Virus record (IMG/VR): IMGVR_UViG_3300034082_002860
Span: 1-56,851 of that record
Direction: 5' to 3' (one strand)
Source of the DNA: a virus
DNA length: 56,851 bases
The notes beneath the pieces are model-generated. The model made no database searches. It was given only the letters and a program-made list of their open reading frames with translations, and was not told where the DNA came from. This document shows positions 15,274 through 24,874 of this stretch, piece after piece (the first letter of the stretch is position 1; each line of letters starts with the position of its first letter). The translations under genes and the position numbers were made by a program.

Positions 15274-16632
15274 ATGGGTAAGAAAAGAATATTATTATTA
15301 TCGGACGATTTACGAATGACTTCAGGTATTTCAACAATGTCTAAAGAATTTGTAATGGGCACTGTTGATAGGTTTAATTGGGTACAATTAGGTGCAGGTA
15401 TTAATCATCCCGAAACCGGTAAATTTGTTGATTGTAATGATGATGTGAGAAAAAGAACTGGTGTTAAAGATGCCGAATTAAAAATCATACCATATAATGG
15501 TTATGGGGATATTAATGTTTTAAGGACAATTCTTAAAGAAGAAAAGATAGATGCTATATTACATTTCACCGACCCTCATTATTGGCAATGGTTGTATGAT
15601 AATGAACACGAGATTAGACAACAAGTTCCAATTCTTTATTATCATATTTGGGATAATCTTCCTGATCCATCATATAATAAAGATTACTACGAAAGTTGTG
15701 ATTGGTTAGGATGTATTTCTAAATTAACTTATGGTATTGTTAATCGTGTGGGTAAAATGGACGATGGTATTCGTAAACCATTAGAAGATTGGCAAGTTAG
15801 TTATGTTCCACATGGAATTAATCCAAACGTTTTCAAACCATTAGATATTGATTTAACAGAAACCAAGAAACAATTGTTTGGTGATAAAGAATATAGTTTC
15901 GTGTTATTTTATAACAGTAGAAACATTAGAAGAAAACAAACATCAGATTTAATTTATTCTTATAGATTATTTTGTGATAAATTGTCAAAAGAAGATTCGG
16001 ATAAATGTGTCTTGTTATTACATACAACACCAATAGATAATAATGGTACTGATTTATATGCTGTTAAAGATAAATTGTGTCCTGATTACAATGTTGTATT
16101 CTCAACTAATAAAATTGAAGCCGAAAAGTTAAATGAATTATATAACATTGCCGATTGTACCATTAACATTGCAAGTAATGAAGGATTTGGTTTGGGTACC
16201 GCAGAAAGTATAATGGCAGGTACCCCTATTATTGTTAACGTCACTGGTGGATTACAAGACCAATGTGGGTTTAATTATAGTGCTGATGATTATAAATCAT
16301 TTGGTACATTACATAATAGAAAAATTCACGGGTCAGCATTACACGGTGAATGGGTTTTACCAGTTTGGCCATCAGCAATTAACATAAATGGTTCACCTAT
16401 TACTCCTTACATATTTGACGATAGAGTTAACGATGAAGAAGTTGCGAGTAAAATAATGGAAATATATACGACAGATAAAGAATTAAGAAAACATAACGGT
16501 TTGAAAGGAAGGGAATTTGCAATTAAAAACCTATCATCAAAAGTGATGTGTGATTCGATGAGTGAAGGTATCGAGACAACAATAAAAAACTTTACACCAC
16601 GTGAAAGATATAATTTATATAAAATAGTTTAA
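15274..16632 (+). CDS. Glycosyltransferase, GT-B fold (GT4-like)
   Basis: Protein of 452 residues, started at the ATG at 15274 directly after the RHH gene stop. An N-terminal Rossmann-like start (KKRILLLSDDLRMTSG) and the C-terminal donor-site motif NEGFGLGTAESIMAGTPI (about residue 300) place it in the GT4-like family. It transfers a sugar from a nucleotide-sugar donor; acceptor unknown. Its stop overlaps the next gene's ATG by 1 nt (TAATG). Confidence 0.85.
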   Translation: MGKKRILLLSDDLRMTSGISTMSKEFVMGTVDRFNWVQLGAGINHPETGKFVDCNDDVRKRTGVKDAELKIIPYNGYGDINVLRTILKEEKIDAILHFTDPHYWQWLYDNEHEIRQQVPILYYHIWDNLPDPSYNKDYYESCDWLGCISKLTYGIVNRVGKMDDGIRKPLEDWQVSYVPHGINPNVFKPLDIDLTETKKQLFGDKEYSFVLFYNSRNIRRKQTSDLIYSYRLFCDKLSKEDSDKCVLLLHTTPIDNNGTDLYAVKDKLCPDYNVVFSTNKIEAEKLNELYNIADCTINIASNEGFGLGTAESIMAGTPIIVNVTGGLQDQCGFNYSADDYKSFGTLHNRKIHGSALHGEWVLPVWPSAININGSPITPYIFDDRVNDEEVASKIMEIYTTDKELRKHNGLKGREFAIKNLSSKVMCDSMSEGIETTIKNFTPRERYNLYKIV

Positions 16633-17882
16633 TGAAACCAACGTTATTATTTAGAGGACCAATTAAAACAAGAAGTGGATATGGTTCACATTCAAGAGAT
16701 TTATTAGAATCGTTATATCAAATGAATATGTTTGATATTAAAATTGATAGTTGTGTGTGGGGTTCAACACCAATGACCGCATTAGAAAAAGACAATTTAT
16801 TTCATCAGTGGATTGAAAGTAATATTGTTAATTCTTTTGAGGGATTACCCGAAATTTACGTTCAAGTTACAGTACCAAATGAATTTAGAAGATTTGGTAA
16901 ATTTAATATTGGTATAACTGCCGGTATTGAAACAACTATAGCACCTAAAGATTGGGTTGATGGTTGTAATAGAATGGATTTAATCATTGCAACATCTAAT
17001 TTTTCTAAAGAAGTTCTTTTATCAACAGTATATGATGAAAAAGAAAAAGATAGTGATAAACTAATAAAACAACATAAAATTGAAAAAACTATTGAGGTTT
17101 TATTTGAAGGTGCTGACATATCAATTTATAATGATGTAATTAATAAAGATTTTAAATTAGATATTAAAGAAAATTTTGCATATCTTTTTGTTGGTCATTG
17201 GTTGAAGGGTAACCTTGGTCATGATAGAAAAGATGTTGGTATGTTAATTAGATGTTTTGTGGAATCATTTAAAGATGAAAAAGATAAACCCGCGTTAGTT
17301 CTTAAAACATCTTCCGCCAATTTTTCAGTAAAAGAGAGAGAATCATTTAGGAAAAAAATAAAAGAAATTGTTGGTGATGTAAAAAATCCACCTTCTATTT
17401 ATTTATTATTTGGTGATTTAACTAATAACGAAATGAATGATTTATATAATCACCCTAAAATTAAATCAATGGTATCAATCACTAAAGGTGAGGGATTTGG
17501 TAGACCGCTATTAGAGTTCACTATGACGGGTAAACCTGTAATTGCATCCAATTGGTCAGGTCATAAGGATTTTTTATCTATAGATAATTCGGTTATGATT
17601 GGTGGTAAATTAACTGAGGTTGATGATAGTGCGGTGGATACTTTTATAATTAAAGGTTCTAAATGGTTTACTGCTAACTACAATGAAGTAGTTGAGGTTT
17701 TTAAATTAGTTAAAAAAGATTATAATAAATTTTTAACTAAATCTAAAATATTAAAAGAAGAAAATAAAAATAATTTTTCATTAAGTAAAATGACAGAAAA
17801 ATTTAAAAGTATATTAACACCATTTATTATTATACCACAACAAACTAAACTAATTCTACCTAAATTAAATAAAGTTAAATAA
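16632..17882 (+). CDS. Glycosyltransferase, GT-B fold (GT4-like)
   Basis: Protein of 416 residues with the C-terminal donor-site pattern KGEGFGRPLLEFTMTGKPVI near residue 285 and an N-terminal RSGYGSHSRDLLESL loop typical of GT4-like enzymes. Translationally coupled to the preceding glycosyltransferase (TAATG). The last 60 residues are Lys/Asn-rich. Donor and acceptor unknown. Confidence 0.82.
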   Translation: MKPTLLFRGPIKTRSGYGSHSRDLLESLYQMNMFDIKIDSCVWGSTPMTALEKDNLFHQWIESNIVNSFEGLPEIYVQVTVPNEFRRFGKFNIGITAGIETTIAPKDWVDGCNRMDLIIATSNFSKEVLLSTVYDEKEKDSDKLIKQHKIEKTIEVLFEGADISIYNDVINKDFKLDIKENFAYLFVGHWLKGNLGHDRKDVGMLIRCFVESFKDEKDKPALVLKTSSANFSVKERESFRKKIKEIVGDVKNPPSIYLLFGDLTNNEMNDLYNHPKIKSMVSITKGEGFGRPLLEFTMTGKPVIASNWSGHKDFLSIDNSVMIGGKLTEVDDSAVDTFIIKGSKWFTANYNEVVEVFKLVKKDYNKFLTKSKILKEENKNNFSLSKMTEKFKSILTPFIIIPQQTKLILPKLNKVK

Positions 17883-18128
17883 ATGGCGAAGTCAACAAAA
17901 AAGAAAAAAGGGGAAGTTCAAATTGAAAACACTATTATCAAGTACATGCCATGTGAATGGGTTGTTCAATTTGATAATGATGAACCTCAGATTTTTGCAA
18001 CGGCGGATGAAACGGTAGAAAAACCTGAAGTTGTTATTACAATACCCAACACAAACCAATCAATAATGACTTTTACCGACAGTACCACTGGTAAAACATT
18101 TAAATTTTATGCTAGACCAAAACAATAA
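17883..18128 (+). CDS. Uncharacterised 81-residue protein
   Basis: Begins with a Lys-rich stretch (MAKSTKKKKGEVQI) followed by a probable beta-rich domain with regularly spaced hydrophobics. It starts immediately after the previous stop. No enzyme motif. It lies with the next gene as a pair of small non-enzymatic proteins inside the sugar operon. Confidence 0.6.
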   Translation: MAKSTKKKKGEVQIENTIIKYMPCEWVVQFDNDEPQIFATADETVEKPEVVITIPNTNQSIMTFTDSTTGKTFKFYARPKQ

Positions 18129-18130
18129 TA

Positions 18131-18373
18131 ATGGGAGTTAGAGAGTTTAGATTTTTTCATGGGATAACAATTCAATCGGAAGGTATTCAGAATATCGTTA
18201 GAACACTACGTGCACAATGGAGACCTGAGTTGGTTGATGATTTAAATACTGTTTACTCAATTGATGCTGAGGCAGAATTAACAAGATTAATGTCGGAACA
18301 AATTGTGGAAGAAATTGACAACGAAGTAATAAATATATTAACGGGAAGAATAAACGGAGGACAAAGAGCATAA
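18131..18373 (+). CDS. Small protein resembling a T4-like capsid segment
   Basis: Protein of 80 residues. The second half, with SIDAEAELTRLMSEQI and then VEEIDNEVINIL, resembles from memory a helical segment of major capsid proteins (gp23) of T4-like marine phages, where a similar EAELT...EIDrEI pattern occurs. As a free 80-residue protein it cannot be a capsid subunit. It might be a stray or repurposed fragment, or the resemblance may be convergence. No other motif. Confidence 0.45.
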   Translation: MGVREFRFFHGITIQSEGIQNIVRTLRAQWRPELVDDLNTVYSIDAEAELTRLMSEQIVEEIDNEVINILTGRINGGQRA

Positions 18374-18374
18374 T

Positions 18375-18995
18375 ATGAAAATAAGTTTTGCAATTACAGT
18401 TTGTAATGAACTAGAAGAAATAAAAAGATTGGTTTCATTTTTATTTGAACATAAAAGAAAGGAAGATGAGATTGTTATTTTATATGATGAAAAGAATGGT
18501 AACCCTGAAATATTGGATTTCTTACTACCATACAATAAATTCCCTCATGTTCAAACGTGGAGAGGATTTGATTTTGAAGGTAACTTTGCCAATTGGAAAA
18601 ACAAATTAAATGATTATTGTGCTGGTGATTACATCTATCAAATAGATGCCGATGAAATGATTAGTGAATATATGGTTAAAAATATAAATCAAATGTTGGA
18701 AATGAATCCTGATGTGGATTTAATATTTGTTCCTCGTATTAATACTGTAAACGGTTTAACCGAAGAACACATAAATAAATGGGGGTGGAGAGTTAACGAT
18801 AAGGGATGGGTTAACTTCCCTGACGCACAAGGACGAGTATACCGTAAAGGTATGAGTTGGTACGGTAAGGTCCACGAACGAATAATAGGTGGTCAGAAAT
18901 TTTCATCATTACCATTAGATGAAGAATACTGTATACTACACCATAAAACAATATCAAGACAAGAAAAACAAAACAATTATTATAGTACATTATGA
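18375..18995 (+). CDS. Glycosyltransferase family 2
   Basis: Protein of 206 residues with a GT-A start (ISFAITVCNELEEIKRLV) and a DAD metal-binding motif in YQIDADEM (about residue 95), followed by a family-2-like acceptor region ending HHKTISRQEKQNNYYSTL. The pattern resembles LPS core glucosyl/heptosyl GT2 enzymes. Its stop overlaps the next gene by 4 nt. Confidence 0.82.
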   Translation: MKISFAITVCNELEEIKRLVSFLFEHKRKEDEIVILYDEKNGNPEILDFLLPYNKFPHVQTWRGFDFEGNFANWKNKLNDYCAGDYIYQIDADEMISEYMVKNINQMLEMNPDVDLIFVPRINTVNGLTEEHINKWGWRVNDKGWVNFPDAQGRVYRKGMSWYGKVHERIIGGQKFSSLPLDEEYCILHHKTISRQEKQNNYYSTL

Positions 18996-19603
18996 GTTAT
19001 CAATATCCAAAACATTTCAAATATCCTGAAGAAAGAATGTTCTTTACCGACCACATTACTATATGGGAAGAAATACTTAGTTCATTAAAAGATAAACCCA
19101 ACATTACTTTAGAAATTGGTGCATTATATGGTGGCTCTTCTGTATACATATTGGAAGAATTTTGTAAAGAGGAAGGTTCACATCACTACATTATGGACAT
19201 TAATACTAATGAATTTATTGAAAATAATATTGAACCATATAAAGATAAATTAACATATCTTTTAGGTGAATCGTCAGATAGTTTTAAACAATTCAAACAT
19301 AATGGTAAATCAAAGGAATTTTTAGATTTGATATATGTTGATGGTAATCACATGTCCAATTATGTTTTGGAAGATTCTGTTAATTCATTTTATTGTCTGA
19401 AAGAAAATGGTTATATTATATTCGATGACTATGGTGGTGGATGGGAACAAGAAAAATATCTACAGGTTAGAACCGCAGTGGATTCTTTTAACCATTCTTA
19501 CTACAAATACATTGAAATATTACACGTTGGTTATCAAGTAATTATGAAGAAAATAAAATACATTAATGAAAACGATTTAAAAGAAAATTATTATAAGATA
19601 TGA
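18992..19603 (+). CDS. Class I SAM methyltransferase (Methyltransf_24 type)
   Basis: Protein of 203 residues with motif I LEIGALYGGSSVYILEEF, IMDIN at strand 2 and YVDGNHMSNYVLEDSVNSF followed by YIIFDDYGGG, the pattern of small-molecule/sugar methyltransferases of the Methyltransf_24 group. Overlaps both neighbours by 4 nt, so it belongs to the same coupled operon. Probably O-methylates a sugar; the exact target is unknown. Confidence 0.75.
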   Translation: MSYQYPKHFKYPEERMFFTDHITIWEEILSSLKDKPNITLEIGALYGGSSVYILEEFCKEEGSHHYIMDINTNEFIENNIEPYKDKLTYLLGESSDSFKQFKHNGKSKEFLDLIYVDGNHMSNYVLEDSVNSFYCLKENGYIIFDDYGGGWEQEKYLQVRTAVDSFNHSYYKYIEILHVGYQVIMKKIKYINENDLKENYYKI

Positions 19604-20163
19604 AATCATTAAATGAAATATACATAAATTATCAATTCCCTGAAGGTCATGGAGATAAGGGTACTGCTCACACATACATTGACGAATACGAAAAATTATT
19701 AAGTGGTCGTAGAGATAGTATAACCATTTTAGAAATTGGTGTTAGATATGGTCATTCAATTAGAATGTGGAATGAATATTTTATAAATTCTAACATTGTT
19801 GGTATTGAAGTAAGTGTTGATTCAATTAATACATTGAAAAATGATGTACCATTCAATGAAAATACAAACTTATTACATATAATACATGGTGATGCTACCG
19901 ATGAGAATATTTTAGAAGAATTAAAAAATTATGAATTTGATATAATAATTGATGATGGTAGTCATTTATTTAATGACCAAGTTAAATCTTTTGGGATTTT
20001 AAAGAACAAAATGAAATCAGATGGAATTTATATCATTGAAGATGTGAATGACATCGGTTCAAAAAAACAAAATTTTATTAATTTACACCCCAACAGTGAA
20101 ATAATTGATAATCGACATATAAAAAATAGAAGTGACGATGTTTTAATCTTATATAAATTTTAA
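19600..20163 (+). CDS. Class I SAM methyltransferase, TylF/CmcI-like
   Basis: Protein of 187 residues: SLNEIYINYQFPEGHGDKGT at the start, motif I TILEIGVRYGHSIRMW, VGIEVS, IIHGDATD and DIIIDDGSHLFNDQVKSF. The DDGSH with bound divalent metal is typical of macrocin O-methyltransferase and cephalosporin-hydroxylase-like enzymes. Likely sugar O-methylation. Starts inside the previous stop. Confidence 0.75.
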   Translation: MKSLNEIYINYQFPEGHGDKGTAHTYIDEYEKLLSGRRDSITILEIGVRYGHSIRMWNEYFINSNIVGIEVSVDSINTLKNDVPFNENTNLLHIIHGDATDENILEELKNYEFDIIIDDGSHLFNDQVKSFGILKNKMKSDGIYIIEDVNDIGSKKQNFINLHPNSEIIDNRHIKNRSDDVLILYKF

Positions 20164-20166
20164 AAT

Positions 20167-20868
20167 ATGAAAAAATTCTTAGTATTAACTGCAATCACTA
20201 ACGGAAAAGATAAGTTGATTGATCCTCCAATGGTTTTTGAAAATTGTGATTATATTGCATATGTAGATAAAAAAGAAAACGATGTTAAGGTTTGGGAACA
20301 AAGAGACGTGTTAAAATTCTCAACTATAGATAATTATAAAAATAGAAGGGATGCTAAAACTTATAAGATTTTATCGTCGTTAATTTTTTCTCAATATGAA
20401 TACATTATATGGGAAGATGGTAATCACCAATTAAAAAAAGACCCTCAATTAATTATAGATGAGTATGGTGATGGTGTGGATATATTCTTATTTAAACATC
20501 CTGATAGGAAATGTTTATATCAAGAGATGACGGCATGCGCTCAATGGAATTTAGATATTCATGAAAATATTCAAAACCAATTCAGTTTATATAAATCATT
20601 AGGTATGCCAGATGGATATGGTCTTTATGAAATGTGTACATTTATTGTTAAAACAACGCACTCAGTTAAAGAACTTCAATTAATGTGGTGGGAACAAATC
20701 ACTAAATTTAGTTCTAGAGACCAAATTAGTTTTCCATTTTGTTTATGGAGAATGGAAAAAAACATCAAAATAAAAAAATTAAGAGGTTATGCAAATAAAT
20801 TTACATTACAAGGGGAACAAAAAGACAATGAATATTTTGTGGACCAAGGAAGACATTTAAAGTATTAA
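20167..20868 (+). CDS. TOD1/MUCI70-like glycosyltransferase (DUF616)
   Basis: Protein of 233 residues with IIWEDGNHQLKKDP, an ED-type metal site, and RDQISFPFCLWRM near the C terminus. These match the DUF616 domain (TOD1/MUCI70) found in plant and bacterial sugar enzymes and thought to be GT-A glycosyltransferases. Donor and acceptor unknown. Confidence 0.7.
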   Translation: MKKFLVLTAITNGKDKLIDPPMVFENCDYIAYVDKKENDVKVWEQRDVLKFSTIDNYKNRRDAKTYKILSSLIFSQYEYIIWEDGNHQLKKDPQLIIDEYGDGVDIFLFKHPDRKCLYQEMTACAQWNLDIHENIQNQFSLYKSLGMPDGYGLYEMCTFIVKTTHSVKELQLMWWEQITKFSSRDQISFPFCLWRMEKNIKIKKLRGYANKFTLQGEQKDNEYFVDQGRHLKY

Positions 20869-20869
20869 T

Positions 20870-21730
20870 ATGAAAACAATTATAAACTATTCAACAAGTG
20901 GATTAGGTAATAGATTAAGACCTCTTTCATCTTGTTACGCAATTTCAAAACAATCCGGTAGAAAATTAAAGGCTTACTGGGATAACATTACACCTAATGG
21001 TTGTTTAGCTCCGTGGCATGAATTATTTGATGATGAATTAGATATCATTACATTAAATGATATGGAACAACTCAATAACTGTCTATTACTCACAGAAGGT
21101 GGTCCAGGTCACGGATTTGAAAGGGAAGAATCTAAATTCGGTAGGTCAACATTAAAGAAGTTATCACAAAAGAATCCATATCGTAGTTATGATTCATTTA
21201 GTTATGATGATAAACAAGATAATATTATCTTCTATCACAATAACTTCTCTCGTAATGTTAGTAATGAAGATACGTTCGAGTTCTTACATAACTTACAACC
21301 AATTAAAAAGATACAAGATAAGATTAACCACTATGTTGGTGAATTAGGATTAAATAAAAACGTATTAGGTATTCACGCTCGTGGTACAGACTTCGGTGTT
21401 GGTGCTGTTACTTACGTTAACGCAGTAAGAGACATTCTAAAGGACAAACCTGATGTTAAATTCTTCTTATCAACTGAAGATCCTGATATTGAAAATACTA
21501 TGTTAGAGTTATATCCTAATAATATCATTACCCGTAAAAAAGATAACTATATTGTTAGAACTGACACATCATTACCGTGGAACGACCACAACAGTTTTGC
21601 GATCACAACAGAATCTGCACAAGAGGCCGTTGAGGACATCTTCTTATTGGCACATACCACATTAACCATAGCACATCCTTCAAGTAGTTTTGCGGAGATT
21701 GCTAATATTATTTCAAACAAATTTAATTAA
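20870..21730 (+). CDS. Fucosyltransferase-like protein (GT-B, O-FucT superfamily)
   Basis: Protein of 286 residues. The start STSGLGNRLRPLSSCYAIS (11-18 is the GLGNRL loop), then GIHARGTDFG (168-176), FFLSTEDP and SSSFAEIA form the GDP-binding pattern of alpha-1,2/1,6 fucosyltransferases and NodZ/POFUT relatives. Two GDP-mannose 4,6-dehydratases further down the operon could supply a GDP-6-deoxyhexose donor, which agrees with this call. Base composition is like its neighbours. Confidence 0.75.
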   Translation: MKTIINYSTSGLGNRLRPLSSCYAISKQSGRKLKAYWDNITPNGCLAPWHELFDDELDIITLNDMEQLNNCLLLTEGGPGHGFEREESKFGRSTLKKLSQKNPYRSYDSFSYDDKQDNIIFYHNNFSRNVSNEDTFEFLHNLQPIKKIQDKINHYVGELGLNKNVLGIHARGTDFGVGAVTYVNAVRDILKDKPDVKFFLSTEDPDIENTMLELYPNNIITRKKDNYIVRTDTSLPWNDHNSFAITTESAQEAVEDIFLLAHTTLTIAHPSSSFAEIANIISNKFN

Positions 21731-22476
21731 TGGAATCACCTAATAACTTTATCTTTGTTTCGTCACTTAACGCAAGATTATATAGACACAGAGAAAATTC
21801 ATTCACGAGGTATGTACCACAGTCGTTTCCGAATAACAAATGTATTCTTTATCACGAGAACTCATTTGACCAATCGAATAACAATGAATCGATTGATTTA
21901 GATGAGATGAAAGATTTAACCAATTTAGAGTTAATCGATTTATTTGAGGATTCACCTTGGTTAGAATCGTTCTTAAAAGAATCACCATTTAAAGATTGTT
22001 ATAAGTCAGGTAACTATTATATGGTTAACTCACCGTTTTGGTTTAGAAAAGTCGTTGCAATTGCAAGGGCAATTGAGAAATTAGAAATTGGTGATGTAAT
22101 GGTTTGGGCCGATTGTGATTCATACGTCACTCAAGAATTCACAGATGAATTTTATGAGTATCAAAAGAAACATGATTGGTTAGTAATTTTAAGACATAAT
22201 GATTGGATTGAAAGTGGATTTCAATTCATTAACATTAATGAGACCACTAAAGAGTTTGGTAAGTTTTATTTAAATTATTTCTTATCAGGTGAAGTATTTG
22301 ATAAAGAACCCGAGTGGGCCGACAATTGGGTATTGGATGTATGTTTCAAAAACTTTAATAAAGAAATGAAAGTGGGTGGATTAAATTCATCGTTTGGTTG
22401 TCCAATCAATATTATGGATTACATTTCACACGCAAAAGACCCATTAAAATCAGTGAGATCAAAATTTAAAATATAA
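21730..22476 (+). CDS. Putative GT-A glycosyltransferase
   Basis: Protein of 248 residues with VMVWADCDSYVTQEF (a DCD-type metal motif) around residue 122-136 and a conserved aromatic block before it (NSPFWFRKVVAIARAIE). The layout resembles sugar transferases that act on large acceptors. Overlaps both neighbours by 1 nt (TAATG). Family not certain. Confidence 0.6.
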   Translation: MESPNNFIFVSSLNARLYRHRENSFTRYVPQSFPNNKCILYHENSFDQSNNNESIDLDEMKDLTNLELIDLFEDSPWLESFLKESPFKDCYKSGNYYMVNSPFWFRKVVAIARAIEKLEIGDVMVWADCDSYVTQEFTDEFYEYQKKHDWLVILRHNDWIESGFQFININETTKEFGKFYLNYFLSGEVFDKEPEWADNWVLDVCFKNFNKEMKVGGLNSSFGCPINIMDYISHAKDPLKSVRSKFKI

Positions 22477-23150
22477 TGATAACTAAAAAAAATATAATAC
22501 ATTTTAATAATGTTGAGTTAACATTGATTGATTTAGAATCAAGTGAGACATTACATCATTTACAAAGAGAAACCTGTGATGGTGATGAATATAAAATAAA
22601 AGATATTGAATTAAATGACGGTGATGTGATTGTTGACATTGGAGCAAATGTGGGAATCGTGTCAATTTATTTAGCTAAAAGATTCCCTAACGCAATAATA
22701 TATGCATATGAGGCACATCCAAACACATACGAGAACTTAATTAAGAACATTAAAATAAACAACGTTAAAAACATTGTTGCATATAACTTAGCAGTTTATT
22801 CAAAAGATAATGAAACGTTAGATATTACTTTAGATATTATTAATACTGGTTCATCAAGTTGTTTTAAAAATGTCGAAGGTCAAATAAAAGAAACCATACC
22901 TACAATATCTTTGGACACGATTATCACTAACAACAACATATCAAATATTAGATATTTGAAAATTGATTGTGAAGGTGCGGAGTTTGATATATTGGAAGGT
23001 TCCAAATTAATACACGAGATTGAAGTACAAGATATTGGAATTGAAATACATTCGTTTATGAAATCTCATAGTAAGAATGTTAAATCATTAATTGAATTAG
23101 TAAAACAAATAAGTAAACAAAGCCCTAAAATTAAAATATATGGAAAGTAA
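22476..23150 (+). CDS. FkbM-family methyltransferase
   Basis: Protein of 224 residues with VIVDIGANVGIVSIYLA at about 52-68, YAYEAHPNTYENL, a TISLDTI block and YLKIDCEGAEFDIL. These are the FkbM motifs in order. FkbM enzymes O-methylate sugars or natural products. The C-terminal FkbM domain of the 911-residue fusion at 41919-44654 is a distant paralogue. Confidence 0.88.
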   Translation: MITKKNIIHFNNVELTLIDLESSETLHHLQRETCDGDEYKIKDIELNDGDVIVDIGANVGIVSIYLAKRFPNAIIYAYEAHPNTYENLIKNIKINNVKNIVAYNLAVYSKDNETLDITLDIINTGSSSCFKNVEGQIKETIPTISLDTIITNNNISNIRYLKIDCEGAEFDILEGSKLIHEIEVQDIGIEIHSFMKSHSKNVKSLIELVKQISKQSPKIKIYGK

Positions 23151-23889
23151 AGTACCTCAAGAAATGTACGATGGCTATTCAATGAATGGTAAAGTGGAAA
23201 TACATGAGCAATACGTTATGAGCGGTTCAGACCGTAGATTGTATCATTATTCCGAAGAATTAGTTAACAGATTTGTTGACATGGGTAATAAAAGACAAGT
23301 GTCACATTACCCCGAAACCGATAAATGGTTTTACGACGCTTTAGATAAGCATAACATCGAACAAAAACAATATCTGATTATAGGTTCAGAAGAACCTTAC
23401 TATGAAGGTATTGCAATTAGTAGACGAGCAACAGTAACTATGGTTGAATATCAACGAGTTACATCAAGTCATCCATTGTTAACAACAATGACGGTTGAAG
23501 AATTTGAAAAAGAGGACTATCAATATGATGGTGCGATTTCAATATCGTCAGTTGAACATTCAGGTCTTGGTCGTTATGGTGACCCTTTAGATCCTGATGG
23601 TGATTTAAAATCAATGAAGTTCCTACACGGTAAATTAAAACCAGGAGCATTATTATTCTTATCGGTACCAATCGGTAAAGACCAAATTTTGTGGAATGCT
23701 CACCGTGTTTATGGTAGAGAAAGATTACCATTATTAATCGATGGTTTTAAAATCATCGAAACTTACGGATTAATCGATAGCGATTATGATGTAGATGAAA
23801 ATGTGAGAAGAATTAATGGCAAAAGACCACATAGAGAAGGATGTAATGGTGGTGCACACCAACCAATTTATGTATTAAAACGAATCTAA
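23140..23889 (+). CDS. DUF268 methyltransferase-like protein
   Basis: Protein of 249 residues with ISISSVEHSGLGRYGDPLDP followed by FLHGKLKPGALLFLSVPIG, which is the DUF268 signature, a degenerate class I methyltransferase. The normal GxGxG loop is replaced by YLIIGSEEPYYE. Its start overlaps the FkbM gene by 11 nt. Probably acts on the same glycan. Confidence 0.75.
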   Translation: MESKVPQEMYDGYSMNGKVEIHEQYVMSGSDRRLYHYSEELVNRFVDMGNKRQVSHYPETDKWFYDALDKHNIEQKQYLIIGSEEPYYEGIAISRRATVTMVEYQRVTSSHPLLTTMTVEEFEKEDYQYDGAISISSVEHSGLGRYGDPLDPDGDLKSMKFLHGKLKPGALLFLSVPIGKDQILWNAHRVYGRERLPLLIDGFKIIETYGLIDSDYDVDENVRRINGKRPHREGCNGGAHQPIYVLKRI

Positions 23890-23890
23890 T

Positions 23891-24304
23891 ATGGAGAAAA
23901 TATATTCAAAAGTACAACCAGATAAATTATTACACATGATTATTCGTAAAGAAGAAATCAAACCAGGTCGTGTGGACATTGTATCTGAAGAAAATTTTAT
24001 TCAATGTTCAATGTTGAATATGGAGAAAGGTAAAACTTTCAAACCCCATAAACACATTTGGAAAGAGAGAACTCGTAATGTGATTGCACAAGAGAGTTGG
24101 GTTGTTATTCAGGGTAGTGTTAAATGTATCTTTTATGATTTAGATGATACTATCATTGCGGAACCAATCTTATATCCAGGTGATTCAAGTTTCACATTAG
24201 AAGGTGGTCACAACTATCTTATTATGGAAGATGATACATTAGTTTACGAATATAAAACCGGACCTTATGAAGGTCAGGCAATGGACAAAACATTTTTAGA
24301 ATAA
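23891..24304 (+). CDS. Cupin-fold protein
   Basis: Protein of 137 residues with cupin-type metal ligands in FKPHKHIWKERT and a second block at GGHNYLIMEDD, separated by a barrel core (SWVVIQGSVKCIFYD). Cupins near sugar operons often are nucleotide-sugar isomerases or epimerases, or simple binding proteins. The class cannot be fixed from sequence. Overlaps the next gene by 1 nt. Confidence 0.65.
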   Translation: MEKIYSKVQPDKLLHMIIRKEEIKPGRVDIVSEENFIQCSMLNMEKGKTFKPHKHIWKERTRNVIAQESWVVIQGSVKCIFYDLDDTIIAEPILYPGDSSFTLEGGHNYLIMEDDTLVYEYKTGPYEGQAMDKTFLE

Positions 24305-24846
24305 TGAAATTACATTTAGGTTGCGGAAAAAGAGACTTCGGTCCAGAATGGATTAGTATTGATGGGGGAGATTTCCCCCACTTACATTCCCACGACATTA
24401 CCACATTACCTTTTGAGGACAATAGTGTTGATTTAATCTACTCATCTCACGTACTTGAATACTTTGACAGAACTGAAGTATTGAATGTCTTAAATGAGTG
24501 GAAAAGGGTGTTAAAACCTAATGGTACATTAAGGTTGGCGGTGCCTGATTTTAAATCGATGGTTACATTATATCTAATCTATGGATATCCATTAGAATCG
24601 TTCTTGGGTCCTATCTTTGGTAAGATGCCAATGAGTGAACAAACAATTTATCATAAAACAACTTACGATTTTGATTCACTTGAAAAAGTTTTGGAATCGG
24701 TGGGATTTAATAATGTAGAAAAATATGATTGGAAGACAACCGAACATGGTTCTTATGATGATCATTCCCAATCATATATACCGCACATGGATAAGGAAAA
24801 TGGTACATTAATAAGTTTAAATGTTGAGTGTATTAAACTTGTTTAA
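24304..24846 (+). CDS. Class I SAM methyltransferase (Methyltransf_11 type)
   Basis: Protein of 180 residues starting MKLHLGCGKRDFGPEWISID, with PFEDNSVDLIYSSHVLEYFD, WKRVLKPNGTLRLAVPD and a C-terminal lid region. This is the predicted SAM methyltransferase that recurs in surface-polysaccharide clusters. Substrate probably a sugar. Ends at 24846, followed by a 28-nt gap containing a promoter-like element. Confidence 0.85.
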   Translation: MKLHLGCGKRDFGPEWISIDGGDFPHLHSHDITTLPFEDNSVDLIYSSHVLEYFDRTEVLNVLNEWKRVLKPNGTLRLAVPDFKSMVTLYLIYGYPLESFLGPIFGKMPMSEQTIYHKTTYDFDSLEKVLESVGFNNVEKYDWKTTEHGSYDDHSQSYIPHMDKENGTLISLNVECIKLV

Positions 24847-24870
24847 TTCAATTATTTTACATATATTATA
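24847..24870 (+). promoter_or_regulatory. TTCA-N10-ATATATTATA element (putative phage promoter)
   Basis: TTCA, 10 nt, ATATATTATA, then 4 nt to the ATG at 24875. The same arrangement as the minus-strand copies at 5770, 33669 and 44659. It sits in the only sizeable gap in the middle of the operon, so it may give a second transcript for the nucleotide-sugar genes. Confidence 0.45.
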
Positions 24871-24874
24871 ACAT

